Positions 24,182 to 37,032 of a stretch of DNA of 64,000 nt are shown here, one piece after another (positions within the stretch are counted from its first letter, which is position 1; the number at the start of each line of letters is the position of its first letter). The translations under genes were made by a program, and so were the position numbers. The notes beneath the pieces are model-generated. The model had not been told where the DNA came from and did not search any database. It saw nothing but the letters and a program-made list of their open reading frames with translations. Origin of the DNA: Otis tarda (lineage: Eukaryota > Chordata > Aves > Otidiformes > Otididae); the NCBI GenBank assembly GCA_026413225.1, contig CM048553.1:139570690-139634689 (forward strand), read 5' to 3'.

Positions 24182-27100
24182 GTCAAAATCAACCTTGCTA
24201 TAAAGAAGCACAGAGGGAAAAGGGTATGTGTTTGTGCGTACATAATCCGATCTCCAACATTTTTTCATCTAAGAAATATGAAACAGAAACAAATGACAAC
24301 CTCCTGACAACAGATTCATCATATCACATTTGCAGTGTTATCAATGAAGAAGGGAGGCTAAGAATGTTAATACATAACAGAAAGGACAAGGTAGGTAGTG
24401 AAACCTGTTTAGCATAGTAGTTGGCTTAGTTTTAAACCCACAAATTTAGAAAAATGAGTCATGATCATTTTAATAATGGACATAAAATACCCTTTCATGG
24501 TAAGAGAAAAAATTTAAAATACTTAAATGCAGTAACACAGTCTGTCATCTTGATTCTTAAGTTTTGCCATATAACTTGAATTTGCCTCTGGACACAAAGG
24601 CAGTGTCAACAGGCTGGTCTGGATGGGAGCAACAAGAGGCAGAGCCTTGGGGTTACAAAGAGAAATGAGCTTCCAATAAGCTGCAGGTTATTCCAGTAAG
24701 GGAGTCTGAGGGTCAGCCCCTGAGTTTTACGCTGCATTTAAAACACAGATCTTCCACCAGTACACTTTGCACAAGCCCTGCACTGGCTTTCTGCTGATTT
24801 ATGGGCGTGAGTTAATGATAATCTCTTCTCCAAAGATGGCTGGAATGAATGGATATATTTCAGTAGATCCACTCTTATCTGGTTCAATTTTGCTGCTGAA
24901 CCAAAGGCTCCTGTATCCCAGGAGATCCCGCTGCCTTCCTGGTCATGTCTGTTTTCGTCTTTTCCTTGAAGGGCAAAATCTACCCCAGGACTAATTTGGG
25001 CTCTTGATGGCCCAGAGATAGCAAAGGATGATCTGGTCAAACACCTCCACCTGAAAGTCTAGGAGGCTGGAGGATTCACTGTTATAAAGGAAACTGCATC
25101 TGGCTGACTTAGGAGGTGTTCAAAGAAGCTGTAGACAGGCTAGACTCCAAATAGCTGGATGAAAATCCGTCACTTGCGTGCTCCCTCCTTTTGTTGATTT
25201 GTATGTACGAGCTGTAGCATCATGCACAGATAGAAAACAGGAGCCTGCACAGCCTTTTGTGGGGTAGATCTATATCATAAAAACACCGTATCTGAGACAT
25301 GAGTGGGTCATGGACCGATACACCTCTCTGCACCTACCAGCACATCTGGAATGTATAAAGCTCTGTGGTTTGTGACAGGTCTTTAAAATGTACCTCTTAA
25401 ATTAGAAGAAGTAAAAAATTAGTAACAGTTTATTGCATGTAAGGTTTAAAGAGGATGACATTACTGACTTAACCCAAAGACTTTTCACAGTAAAATGACA
25501 AAGCATTTTGCAGTATTTAGTTGTACCCATTGTTTTGTCTTCTGAATTCTTTTTTTAAAGCCCTTATTATGTATTTAATGTGATCGATAATCAATACAAG
25601 ATGACATTTTCAATGAGGAAAAAGCACTTCCTCTCTGATGGGAGGAGAGAAAATATATTGTTTGATTAAAATATGTCTTGTAGTCACTCCCATGGACATG
25701 CATCCAGTCAAACAGGAGAAAACACTTCCTAATGGAAATAAGAGCAGAATTCTGGGTAGAAGTGATTTCAAGTGCACACACCTCCAGCAAATATGTTCTT
25801 GATTTATAGAATATAGACCACATTTATTAATATTGCCAAGTGCAATAAATTGTGAGGGATTTCATGCCGATTTGTTAAATGTAACATATATTAAATAGCG
25901 CTTAATGATATTTTTATTTATGCAAGGCTGAGTGAGGCTGAGATCTGGTTCTCCTTTTGGCTGTGGCAGTCACAGCGAGAGTCAGAAGCGTGCATACAAA
26001 TCAACAGCAAAGAAACCGCTGATGGGGTGCTTTCCTGCCTGAAGATATGAATCTGTTCATGCTTATGAGAGTCAAATTAAAGTAATGGCATATTGAAGTT
26101 TGACCACAAGCACAGCTGCACCGTGAGTGTATTTTCAGGTTCTTGTTTACCGTTCAGAAATGATCCGGTGATATGCGGGAGGGCTTTCTGTAATCAGAGC
26201 TAAACGTTCCTCGGGTTGAGCCAGACTGGGCAGCACCCAGAGGAAAATGAACAGGATTTTTTTTTTTAATTTGGAGAGCTATGGGGACACTGAAGTTGTG
26301 GAAAGACTGTTGCTTTTAAATATTTAGTGTCCAGAAATTAAGGAGAGGTTGTTAATAATGTTTAATTTTCTATTTATTTTTTAGTTTAAGAAAGATACTC
26401 TTTCCTTTAATTTTCTGAAGGATTATAACAAGAAAGCAGCCTTTAAAAATCCTCAGGTGTGCAGCAAGAGAAACTCCAGATAAAGTGTTATTTCAAACTT
26501 GGTTTCAGAATACATAAAAGAATAGAAGTAACATCAAAAATGTGACCTGACTGTTTTCCATTTACGTATTTTGAATTGCATACATGTTTAAATAGATGTT
26601 AACTTCTTTAGAATACATTACCTTCTACTGTATCCAGCACATGTCAAGGGTACTGAAGACCTACTGCCCAGCTGGTAACTCACAGAGCTACTGGCTGCAC
26701 CCTCAAGCAGATGCAGTTTTAGGGTAAATCTTGAGCTGGATGGCTAGGAAATTCTAGTGTTTCAGGGACAATGTGAATGGAAACCAAAGCAGATTAGGCC
26801 TCAGTTACGAGAAACATTTTGCAATGGCCACAATCAGGACACCATGCTTTATATTCACATCAAGCACTATTTCAGGACTATTTCATATGTCTCAATGACA
26901 TTTCTCAACAGGGTTGACAGTGGTGGATTTCTGCTAATACGACATTTAGAAATGATCCCTCAATTCAGCGATAAAACTGTGAAGCTGCAGTCACGCCCCA
27001 GTGTGATGGAACCATGTTTGTCATTCTTATTTGAACACAGCTGCAGCTAGTAACCATAATTCAAATTAAGTGTTATTTAGGAGGGTGTTTAGAAACTTGA

Positions 27101-28000
27101 TTAGTGTTCCAGCATTGAGATTTATTGTTTCCAGATTGGTGGAGACTTTTATTTTATAATTTTAATGATTTAGGGTAATTGAGAGAAAACATCAAGTGGA
27201 GAATTTAGTATTTAAAAATGTCTGAATAGAACAAGTAACAAAAGTCAGACTTAACTTGGGTAAGTCTCACTTTGCAAGTTCCCCTATTTATTGACTTTGG
27301 AAGTTCCTTATCAGAAGGCAACAGTCACTGCCCACATTTTCCTAAGGGACCTTGAGGATGCATCTCTCTGCAGAGCAACTGATGAACTGAATCACAGGGG
27401 TCTGGCTCATGAGCCACCGACCCAGACCTGGGCTGTCCTGGTGTCATGTCCAGCTTTGGCACACAGCTCTCGTCCAACTGTGGGCAAGCCGTGAGGGGCA
27501 GTAGTCATCTCACCCACTTTTACCCATCTAGAAGGTAATCATGTAGTCTAAACTGGACACTAAAAAGAGACAGTTACTTCCATGGAGAGACTTGTGCCCC
27601 CCTCTGGTAGATGTGTCTGATGTCACTTTTGGGATATCTGTCAAATGAACCAAGTCTAACTTGCACCTGAAAGTCTTGATTTTCCAATATGGAACAAGAC
27701 CAACCGTCTTCTGCACAGGTTAATCCCCTCTTTGACACAAACAGAGTGTCCTACTCTTATGTTTTATATTATCTGTCTCAAAGGGCTATTGTAGCTTGGA
27801 CCTCTAGGCAGGATAAACGAGTATGAATGTAGATGGCAAGAATGAAATTATTTGCTAAAAATAAATTGGGTGAAAGGCATGGAAAATAAGGTGGCAATCA
27901 GTTGCCAAATCTGTGTATTCAAGGCAAGGGCTTTGCTGAGGAGCTGGAAAAAAATGCTGCCCCACTGATGGTCATTGCATGATGTTTGGGCAATAGATTT

Positions 28001-31000
28001 AGCCACGTTCCCCTCGACACTGCATCGGCTGAGGGTAACATGTCCTGAGGAAGCAGAAGTCAGCAAAAACACATGTAAGGAAGAAAAGCTATTACATATT
28101 CCAAAACACATGATAAACAGAGGTCCCTACTGCAGCCAGAAAGAAGAAATAAATAATAGCAGATTCTCTTCTTTCTGTGATCTGTATTTGGTTATTTGGG
28201 CAAGACGGAAAAAGATGGAAATATTAGAGGAGGCCAGTTTGGATGAAAATATATCTGCAAATCTACTTCTTCTGGCTACATTAGATATTAATTATAATTA
28301 CCAAATGTATATTTTTGTGGTTTATTCCTTGAAAATAATTTAGAAAACAAATGTGTTGTAGCTTCTAAAGAAGATACAAGCAGAAGATGTTTATAAAAAT
28401 GTACTGTGTTGTTTTTTACCGCAGTGACCTTGTGCTGTAACAGTCAATGATGTTGTATAAATATTGGTTTGTCAGACTAACACCTTCAGCTGATTTGCAG
28501 CCCATCTGATAGGCAAGGAGAAGGAGTCTCAGCAGGGTCTCCAGCACCATTTGCCCAGGGAACAAAGCCCTTTTTTCTAGCAGGGATTATTCATTAGCAG
28601 ATTTTGACTGCTGGCTGGTGTTCACTGGCCAAAGACTTGAGAAGAAGATGTTATTGTGGGGCTGGGGTCCTGCATGAGAGTGCAGAGGATCTCAGGCAGG
28701 CAAGGGTGGAGTAGCCAAGAGGTGGGCATAGACCTTCATGATCCTATGTCTCAGTTTGCATGTAAACAGCTGTGACCAGCTTTCCCAAAATCTTTGCTCA
28801 TGGTTATACCAGAAAGAACACACCCACACTGTGCAAGCCAGATGCCACTGAGCTGCCTCTTCCGTCTCTCATGGCAGAGGTGCAGCTGCAACCATTTGCC
28901 TATTTGCAGGTTTATTTTCCACGGTAAGTTGCTGCGTTCCTAAGCAAGATGCAACTGCCCGTTTCTGCTCTCTGCCTGGGTGACTGAAACGTCAAAACAA
29001 AGGGGAGAGGACACAGCCTGGCACACAGACCCCTCTCTGCCAGTACCTGCACACAGCAGCACGTATGTGCGCATCTACAGGGGCTGTTCCCTGCGTATCT
29101 GTGCAAAGAGAAGCCCTGTGGCACACGTGTTTGCGAAAGCAAATAAAAAGGCTAAATCACTGTTAAGCAAAGTGGCTTTAAATGCGGTGACAGAACTGGA
29201 AGGGACCTTCCAGTTACTAAGGTTGCTAAGTTGAGTCTCCTCAAGGTCACTGACAACTACTTGTTATAATTCCTTTCTCAGCTTATGAAATTTGGTTTTG
29301 AAAAGGCTGCATTTATAATCTTCCACTATGCCTGCTAGAAGTGCTTTCTAGAGAGTCTTCTGTTTGTACCAATAACAATGGTCACAAATGCTCTCTAGGA
29401 TTTTTCGAGCTCTGCTGGGGGGTTATTTGGAAGACAGTTACTTTAGATAGGTTTTCTTACTTGACCAGATTATATTTCCTTCTGTTCTTCATGCAAGATT
29501 CCCCACTGATTTTGGCTTCGGTACTTCTGTAAAGACAACAGAATTGAGTATTTTAGGCTGGAAATAATCTTTCCTCTCTCTAGTAATTCCTTTCCACTGC
29601 AGAAGAGACTTGTAACTGTTGTAGTACTGGCTGGCAGCCATGCCAGCTGTAATTTCCCCTGGAAGCAAAACCACAGAAAAGCTCCTATCTCTGCAAAGAT
29701 ACTTTCTCTACTCATTTACTGGCAGGGGAGATACTTTTGACTTGCAAAGAGAAATTGAAATGATTGCTTAAAACAACTGGGATTCAAGTAGTGAGGACGG
29801 CTGTCCAAAGGGTCTGGAGCGTGAGGGGATGCTCAAGGTCTTTTGGATGTGCTGCTTGGAAGGGGCTGCATCCCTTGTACCATCTCATGTTCCTGTAAAT
29901 CTAGAAACAATGCTGCTTACACAGTACTCTCGCTTAAGACTAAAATTAGCTTAAACTCATACACAGATTTCATTAGTTAGCCTAGCTGAAATGACCCATT
30001 GGTAAATATTTCAAGGACTAGATCATAGTGGAAAGAAAACTAATGGCATATTTGAGTTTATAAAGCTGCCTAAGTTTCTGTCATTTAATGAGTATCTTCT
30101 TTATCTCACAACTTATGTTATTTATCAAGTAATTAATGACACTATTTACTGGAAAGTAATGGCACCATTTACCAAAAAGCTAGTTTAATCTGCTACTCAT
30201 TGTTTTCATTCATTATATAAAATTGATCTTTCATCTTCAGCATTGGCCTTTCACCTTCAGCAAGGCCTTTCATGAAACCTTGCCAGAGGAACGAGAAATC
30301 TTATCTGATCAGACAGCTGTGAGGCACTCGACCCAAGTAAAGGGTGGTGGTATCATCACCATCACATTCAGTGATAAATGAGTCCGTTTCACAAAACCAC
30401 AGAGCTAGTGCTGTTTGCATGAAGCCAACAGCATACAAATGGATGAGGGAGGCTCATGTTCTGGCTTGGAGTTCATTTAGGAAACAGTTTACGACGTATC
30501 TGAAAAGGGTGATAGGGAAACATTCAGGGACAGTGTAATGAAATCACACAAATCTGAAATTTGTCCTGGAGGGCTTGAATATGATTGCAGATAGGTATTG
30601 CCGCAGAAAATTTGGGCATTTTGGGCCACGTCTACCTCCCTGGATGAGCCCAAGTCAACAGACTGACCTGTCCACCACCCTTCTCTGAAGAAAAGGTAAG
30701 AAAAGAAAGTAGGAGAAACTGCCAAATTAGCAACGTGGCAGCTTTTACAACCATCCAACGAAGCAGTGTGGTTGGCCCCATTGCCTGGCGGGCAACATGC
30801 TTATGGAGGATGAGTAGGCAGGTTTTACTTCCCTTCTCTACTACAGCTAAATTCATGTCAATGCATGAACAACAATTTCTGTGTGGCATGATGTAAGCAT
30901 GAGCCTTGGTTGATAAATTGCCCTAGAAACAAAACCTGAGCAGAAGAAGAAGTGGCAATGCTGCAAAACAGCTGATCCCAGCCCTGCTGAAGTCAGCGAA

Positions 31001-34000
31001 AGGCTCTGGGATTTCCAGGCTGTAGATCTATCTCCACATGGGCAGGCCTTCATTAAATTATCCAAGAATCTTGGTAGTTGCTTCATTAGCCCTGTGAAGA
31101 GAAAACTTCATGGCTTTTACATTTTCTGTTGTTTTATTTTTTGTCCGAGCTATACTAAATTTCAACTATTAGTCATTTTCTTTTCAGGCAAGAGTTTGAA
31201 TATTTCTGCAAATGGAGTGTACCTGACCTAGCCACTGGGGAAAAAAAAAAGCTTCGGTTTAGCAGCAACTGTAAAACTCAAAACGTAACAAGAAATTACA
31301 GTAAATGTCATTTGAGAGGTTAATATTTTACAAGATATGAGTATATAAAACCAGGATTTGGCATGTCACCTGTCCTATAGACAGCTGCCATGTCTGCTCA
31401 ACTGCAGTAGACGTGATATCTGGGTTGTTCACTGCTTGTCTTATATTGGAGAAGAGATCTCAGGGTTAGATTGCTGACGCAGATCAGAAAATACTAGTCT
31501 AATACCAAGTACAATCATTTTTGTGCCCTTGTAACATGCAGAGACACATCCAGGTGTGAGGTGATGGAGAGGCTGTGCAGCTGCATGGTCGCTCCCAACT
31601 CATATCACACGGTGCACACATTGCAGCAAGCAGGCACAACGGGCCTGTGGAGGAGGAAATATTCTTATTAAGCCCTTTCCAGGCTGAAGTTATAGATAAT
31701 TTTATTGTAATTAGAAACAGAATCTGTCCTATACCCAGATTGTAGATTGCAATTGACTCCAAGAGTTTATTAAGAGACCTGCTGTCTCAACAATAAAGGT
31801 CTTCCAATATTTCTTTCTGGATAAACAATAGAGATTAAATATTTAGAATGGTATGAAATCACATTTTTCAGAAATTGTATGCATTTACTATTTCCATTTC
31901 TGTTACAAGCCAAAGTAAATATTTTATTGGACCATAAGTGCACACCTCAGAACTCGATATTTTAATTTTCATTAGGAAATGCAAAATCATTATTTTTACA
32001 ACTGACCAGAGAGGTGTAGTACAATTATTACTGTTCAGGGAATGTTTTTTGTAATGTCTATTTCCTTACTGAAATCACTGTAGCTATTTGTTTTGAGGCA
32101 TTTTCAGACTTTTTACTGAAGCAAGTTAGCTTTTGTCGTATAAAGCACTTGTAAAGTAAACAGTATTTGCACACAACATATAACACGATGCATGAAAAAT
32201 TTGGAGGATTTTTAATTTTTGAACTGGGTTTACCATGTGAACTGCATGCACAACCATTAACTGTTTGTACTTTGTACTTTCTAAGATGCTTTAATTAAAA
32301 TATTTGCTCCATCTATTCCAGTTTGCATTTTCAAATGTTGTGTGCAAATGCAATCTGGTTGAACAGTTCCCGATAAAAGAATAAGTCAAGATGGCGTATA
32401 CATGCAGCATGGCATATGTTTTAAAATAACTTCAAGCTTTTAAAGAGTGTTACTTTCTTTAAACACTCACCTTTCCTGGTTTGGGACTCATTCACTGAGT
32501 GGTTAATGCTTTAGTGCCTCTCTTGTAGAAATATAATATTAGCTACAGACATATTAACAAATACTGCTCTTCTGTGTCATAATTTTCCAGGTAATCAGAA
32601 GAATTTTCCTATACTGTGGAGGACGGAACACTACTACTACTGCTACTTCGTGGACGTGGGATGCCTGTTGCCATAGACTCTGTAAGTTATCTGTGGAGAT
32701 AGAGGCAATCAAGGGCGATTCAGACTCCTGCTCCGACTCACCCTCTGAATCATGTGCTTTGAATAACCTGAGATCTATGAAATAAAGGACAAATCCAGAA
32801 GGGTTAAAAGTGTGCATGTCAGGTCTCCATCAGCAAAAGATCTTGTGCAATTCAAACACATTTTGTCTTATGGTGGTAAATGTGTCAACCACTAGAGCAA
32901 CAATAAAGATCAATGAAGATCACAGATCAACCAATCCTAAAGATCAAAGAAAAAGATACTGAAAACATCTAAAGTGAAATCCAAGTCCTTGTTCACTTTG
33001 AAAAGTCTGCATAAGTTTTTAGTACAGCCACTGAGACCGAATTTGGGGCTACAAGGTGGTAATATCTCGCAGGTACTCAAGTACAGGAGACCAGTGGTGT
33101 GGATGGCCTTTCTGAAATACAGGGCTATTAACCTAGGGCGGGAATTATGTCTTTTGCCGTGGCTGGTGGTGCCGGCAAGCAAGTACTTCCGAACCAAAAG
33201 CTGCATCTGAGTGAAAGCAGTGACTGCCAGGAAGAGCTGGGACAGATCTGACTGCGTGTGTGTCTGGGGCTTCAGAGATGGCTTCTCTGGAGCTTTTAGT
33301 CCAACCAGCTGCTCGCTTGAGTGTGGCTACTTGAAAGCAATTCATATGAATTTGGTTTGAGAAGCGCACATTATCCCTGGTGCTAGGCAGAATAACACGT
33401 TCCTTACAGTCCTCTAGGACGTGGATCCAAGTGGAAATTGGCTCGACATCCCCTCAGATCACATAATGAATTATGTTTTGAAACTGTGTTTAAAAACAAG
33501 CAAAACTACTCTGAGGGTGGGAGTACTTACAGACTCATACTTTAATATATTAATTACATTCATTTGTCATCACTTGAACCTAAATACCCTTGGACTTCAT
33601 TAAAGTTGCCAGAATACCATTCCCCTCCCACAGCTGAATGTCCAGAAATAATCTATTTAAAGGGAAATGAAATGAGATACTTTTGGAGTCCCACGAGATC
33701 CCAGGGCAGCAAAGGTGAGGAGGGGGAGACACTGCAGAAGAACTTTGATGCATGATATTGCTGCAAAATGGCAGAAATAGGAGCAGCAGAGTTAGCACTT
33801 AGACACTCTGTTAGTACCTTCAGGAGAGCGATGGCAGTCAGTGCCGTGAGACCATCAGAGCAAAACTCCTGCCAGGCACCATGTATGGGACAACAGGTTC
33901 TCACAATGCTAAAAGTGATGCACAAAGCACGCACTCAAGATTCCTCATCAGCTTTTATTCAAATCGTTTACCAGCAGACACACTCTCTATGTCTATTCTT

Positions 34001-35831
34001 TCTCTGACTCCAGTATCTTCCACTTTTGGCCCCGCAACAGTCTCTGATACTGGGCTAACTTGCTGTGTATGCAGAACAGAGGAACCTACCCTGCCACTGC
34101 CCTTTGACACATGGAGAAGTGCCCACCAAACCCATCAGGGAATGAAATGCAGACAAACTACTGCTTTGCTGCTTAGTAAGTGAACCACCTGGGGTAAGCC
34201 CTTTCCATAGCTTTATTTGGAAACTCTCTGCCCATGCTTGTGTGAAAGGGTTGAGGGTGCCAACAAAGGGTCTAGCTGTGTGCTTGTACCTCTGTGTTTC
34301 TCTCCTCACCCCTGCCCCAGCACTGAATCCCAACACACTGCTGGGTGGACCGTGCACACTGGTTTAGGTGACTGGTTTAGGTGAGAGGCTGTCTCACTCC
34401 CAGCGACATCGTCCTCCTCTCACAGTCCACCTTGCTCTCCACCACCCCTAGAAAGGTTTCCCTTCTCATGCCTCCATGCCTGCAGCCTGGCCAACTCATG
34501 TTCTTCCAGAAGCCCAACAGTGTAATACCTACCAAATTTTCTGAGCAGTATTTGTGGCTTTAGCACCGGCCTCAGGCACACAGTTGGAGCTGGAAGGGCA
34601 AAACCCCTGCACTCCTGGGAATTCTCTGTAGGAGTTCAGCAGGGCTTTGCAGAAGGGACAGCTCTGATAAGGGTCTTTGCACGCCAATGTCTCTTGCACA
34701 CATTTGAACGTGCTGTATGCATATGAGCCTCAGGCTTACAGAGAAGCACCTTGTCAGCTCTTTCATCCCTGTCCCTCTTCGTTCAGTCAAGTATTCAGCA
34801 AAGCGTGTCCCATAAATAGGCCTGCTCACCATCATGTTGCTCAGCTCGTATTTTACTTATGCCATATTCATATTGCATATGTATCATCTTAATTGTTTTG
34901 TAATGTAAAAATTGGACAGTATAATCAGCAATGCTGGATTGCATTAAGCTAATCTTTTTGAAATGTACTGAAATATTAGTTCCATATGATAAAATCCATA
35001 AAATAAAATCTAGATGCCAATGAGATTAGGTAAATGGGCTCTTTTCCACTTACCTAAATACTGAAAAGATACACACGTTATTAGCTTTATATCAAACTAA
35101 TGATCCCTTGAGGCTCTGGTGAGAGATTTAGGAACTGGGTAAAAACAAATAAGTAGTATATAAGGAGACATGGTCTCACCTCCCACCCTCCTGATTACAC
35201 AGACACACCCTCTGAAGAGCACTGAAACATTTTGAGGTCAAGGTACAGAAAGACCCCATGAAATGCACTGGGTGCATTAATGCTATGGCTGCTCATCACA
35301 GCCCGTGTGAAGTCTGCACTGGCATCCTCAGCCCAGAGTGCTCCCAGCTTCAGGAGCTGCTCAGCTACACAGTTTTGCTGTATAATTCCAAAATTTCAAA
35401 TATTCAGCAAGGAGAGGGGTTGGAGGCAATGCGTAGGGGAAGGATGGCAAGAAGAAAAAAGCTTATTCCTAATGCATCTGGTCCTGGTGAGATGAAATGC
35501 ACCTGGCCAAAACAGACCTAAAAGGCACAGGTATTGTTTGCTATTCTCATTGCTGCTGATCCTCCCAGGGGAACAGTGGAAGAACAGGTTCATGCCTCCC
35601 ACACACACAGACCAAGCAGCAGGTCTGGCTGGAAGGATTAAAAAACATACGAGATACAGTGGCAAAGTGCCCTGCTCATCGATGTGCTCCTGCACCTCCC
35701 AGGGTGGCAAAATGAACACTTCCAACCAGCCTCCTTCATTTCCCTCCCTCCTGGGAAAGCAATCCTCTGGTCATTACATAAATACACAATAAGATTAATA
35801 ATTGAGGACTTTATGAATTGCGATTGCTTGA
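28001..35831. other. Gene-free DNA, one possible microexon
   Basis: No gene is recognised. Open frames are about 120 codons or fewer without domains. The 31.8-32.5 kb part is AT-rich, non-repetitive DNA. A 33-nt interval at 32742-32774 on the minus strand has splice-like borders (listed). Near 29.19 kb, GAACTGGAAGGGACCTTCCA faintly recalls a CR1 3' UTR but is too short to call. Confidence 0.6.
32742..32774 (-). other. Possible 33-nt microexon (weak)
   Basis: On the minus strand TTTATTTCATAG precedes 33 nt that end in CAGAGG followed by GTGAGT, a good donor. The interval is a multiple of three and is open in two frames, one reading ISGYSKHMIQR. Serine/glutamate-rich open sequence (DSEGESEQESESPLI) continues past the donor in another frame. 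I recognise no protein. Splice-like pairs this close can occur by chance. Confidence 0.2.
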
Positions 35832-36938
35832 GTGGACAAGGTGGACAAGGGACGGGCAACGGATATTGTCTACCTGGACTTGTGCAAAGCTTTTGACACT
35901 GTCCCGCATGACATCCTTCTCTCTAAACTAGAGAGGCATGGGTTCGATGGATGGACCACTCGGTGGATAAGGAGTTGGCTGGATGGCCGCACTCAGAGAG
36001 TGGTGATCAACGGCTCAATGTCCAAGTGGAGACCGGTCACCAGTGGCGTCCCTCAGGGGTCCGTGTTGGGCCTGGCCCTGTTCAACATCTTTGTCGGCGA
36101 TATGGACAGTGGGATAGAGTGCACCCTCAGCAAGTTCACCGATGACACCAAGCTGTGTGGTGCCGTCGACATGCTGGAAGGGAGGGATGCCATCAAGAGG
36201 GACCTTGACAGGCTGGAGAGGTGGGCCCATGCCAACCTCATGAAGTTCAACCAGGCCAAGTGCAAGGTCCTGCACCTGGGTCATGGCAATCCCAGGCACA
36301 AATACAGGCTGGGCGGAGAATGGATTGAGAGCAGCCCTGAGGAGAAAGACTTGGGAGTGCTGGTGGACGAGAGGCTCAACATGAGCGGGCAATGCGCCCT
36401 TGCGGCCCAGAAGGCCAACCGCATCCTGGGCTGCATCAAGAGGAGCGTGGCCAGCAGGTCGAGGGAGGTGATTCTGCCCCTCTACTCTGCCCTGGTGAGA
36501 CCCCACCTGGAGTACTGCGTCCAGTTCTGGAGTCCCCAACATAAGAAGGACATGGACCAGTTGGAAAGGGTCCAGAGGAGGGCCACCAAGATGATCAGAG
36601 GGCTGGAGCACCTCTCCTATGAGGACAGGCTGAGAGAGTTGGGGCTGTTCAGCCTGGAGAAGAGGAGGCTCCGGGGAGACCTGATAGCGGTCTTCCAATA
36701 CCTCAAGGGGGCCTACAGGAAAGATGGGGAGAAGCTGTTCAGTAGGGCCTCTTGTGATAGGACAAGGGGTAATGGGTTTAAATTAGAAGGAGGTAGGTTT
36801 AGATTAGATATTAGAAAAAAATTTTTTACAATGAGAGTTGTAGAGCACTGGAACAGGTTGCCCAGAGAGGTGGTGGATGCCCCATCCCTGGAAATGTTCA
36901 AGGCCAGGCTGGATGAGGCTCTGAGCAACCTGATCTAG
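35832..36938 (+). pseudogene. CR1 ORF2 fragment: half reverse transcriptase plus C-terminus
   Basis: The open frame begins at GTG (not a native start) inside reverse transcriptase motif A. Landmarks are [11 protein letters not shown] (about 14-24), an intact motif-B block GVPQGSVLG (73-81) and the catalytic-loop motif, which here reads FTDD (102-105) rather than the usual FADD of copy A. The Ala-to-Thr change comes from GCC to ACC at a CpG, a typical deamination. Motif 0/1 and the endonuclease are missing through 5' truncation, so no active enzyme is possible. The C-terminal region is intact to EALSNLI and TAG. The frame carries no stop or frameshift, consistent with recent insertion. Confidence 0.95.
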
Positions 36939-37032
36939 TCAGGGATGTCCCTGCTTCTTGCAGGGGGGTTGGACTAGATGACCTTTGAAGGTCCCTTCCA
37001 ACTCTAACCATTCTATGATTCTATGATTCTAT
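35832..37032 (+). mobile_element. CR1 LINE copy B, 5'-truncated, young
   Basis: This plus-strand CR1 has a complete 3' end: the ORF2 stop at 36936-36938, a UTR of about 70 nt, then TTCTATGATTCTATGATTCT. It starts inside the reverse transcriptase at VDKGRATD. The 5' junction shows a 9-bp tandem duplication, GTGGACAAG at 35832-35840 and again at 35841-35849, not seen at this point in copy A. It is nearly identical to copy A; over about 365 shared residues I count roughly eight differences plus the 8-residue deletion in A. Copies A and B form an inverted pair of about 1.1-1.2 kb separated by 28 kb. Confidence 0.97.

Larger units (their letters stand above)
20786..28000. other. Gene-free DNA with palindromic sites
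   Basis: No gene is recognised and no open frame exceeds about 115 codons. Listed separately are a triple inverted repeat with a steroid-receptor-type palindrome at 21.94 kb and an overlapping CRE/Maf/E-box site at 24.17 kb. The 25.56-25.95 kb part is AT-rich, non-repetitive and rich in homeodomain- and POU-like cores. Confidence 0.6.

Noticed and set aside
29188-29215. GAACTGGAAGGGACCTTCCA resembling a CR1 3' UTR
   Set aside because: Only about 20 nt match, the downstream CR1 blocks are absent and there is no terminal repeat. GGAAGG/CCTTCC is also self-complementary and can recur by chance.
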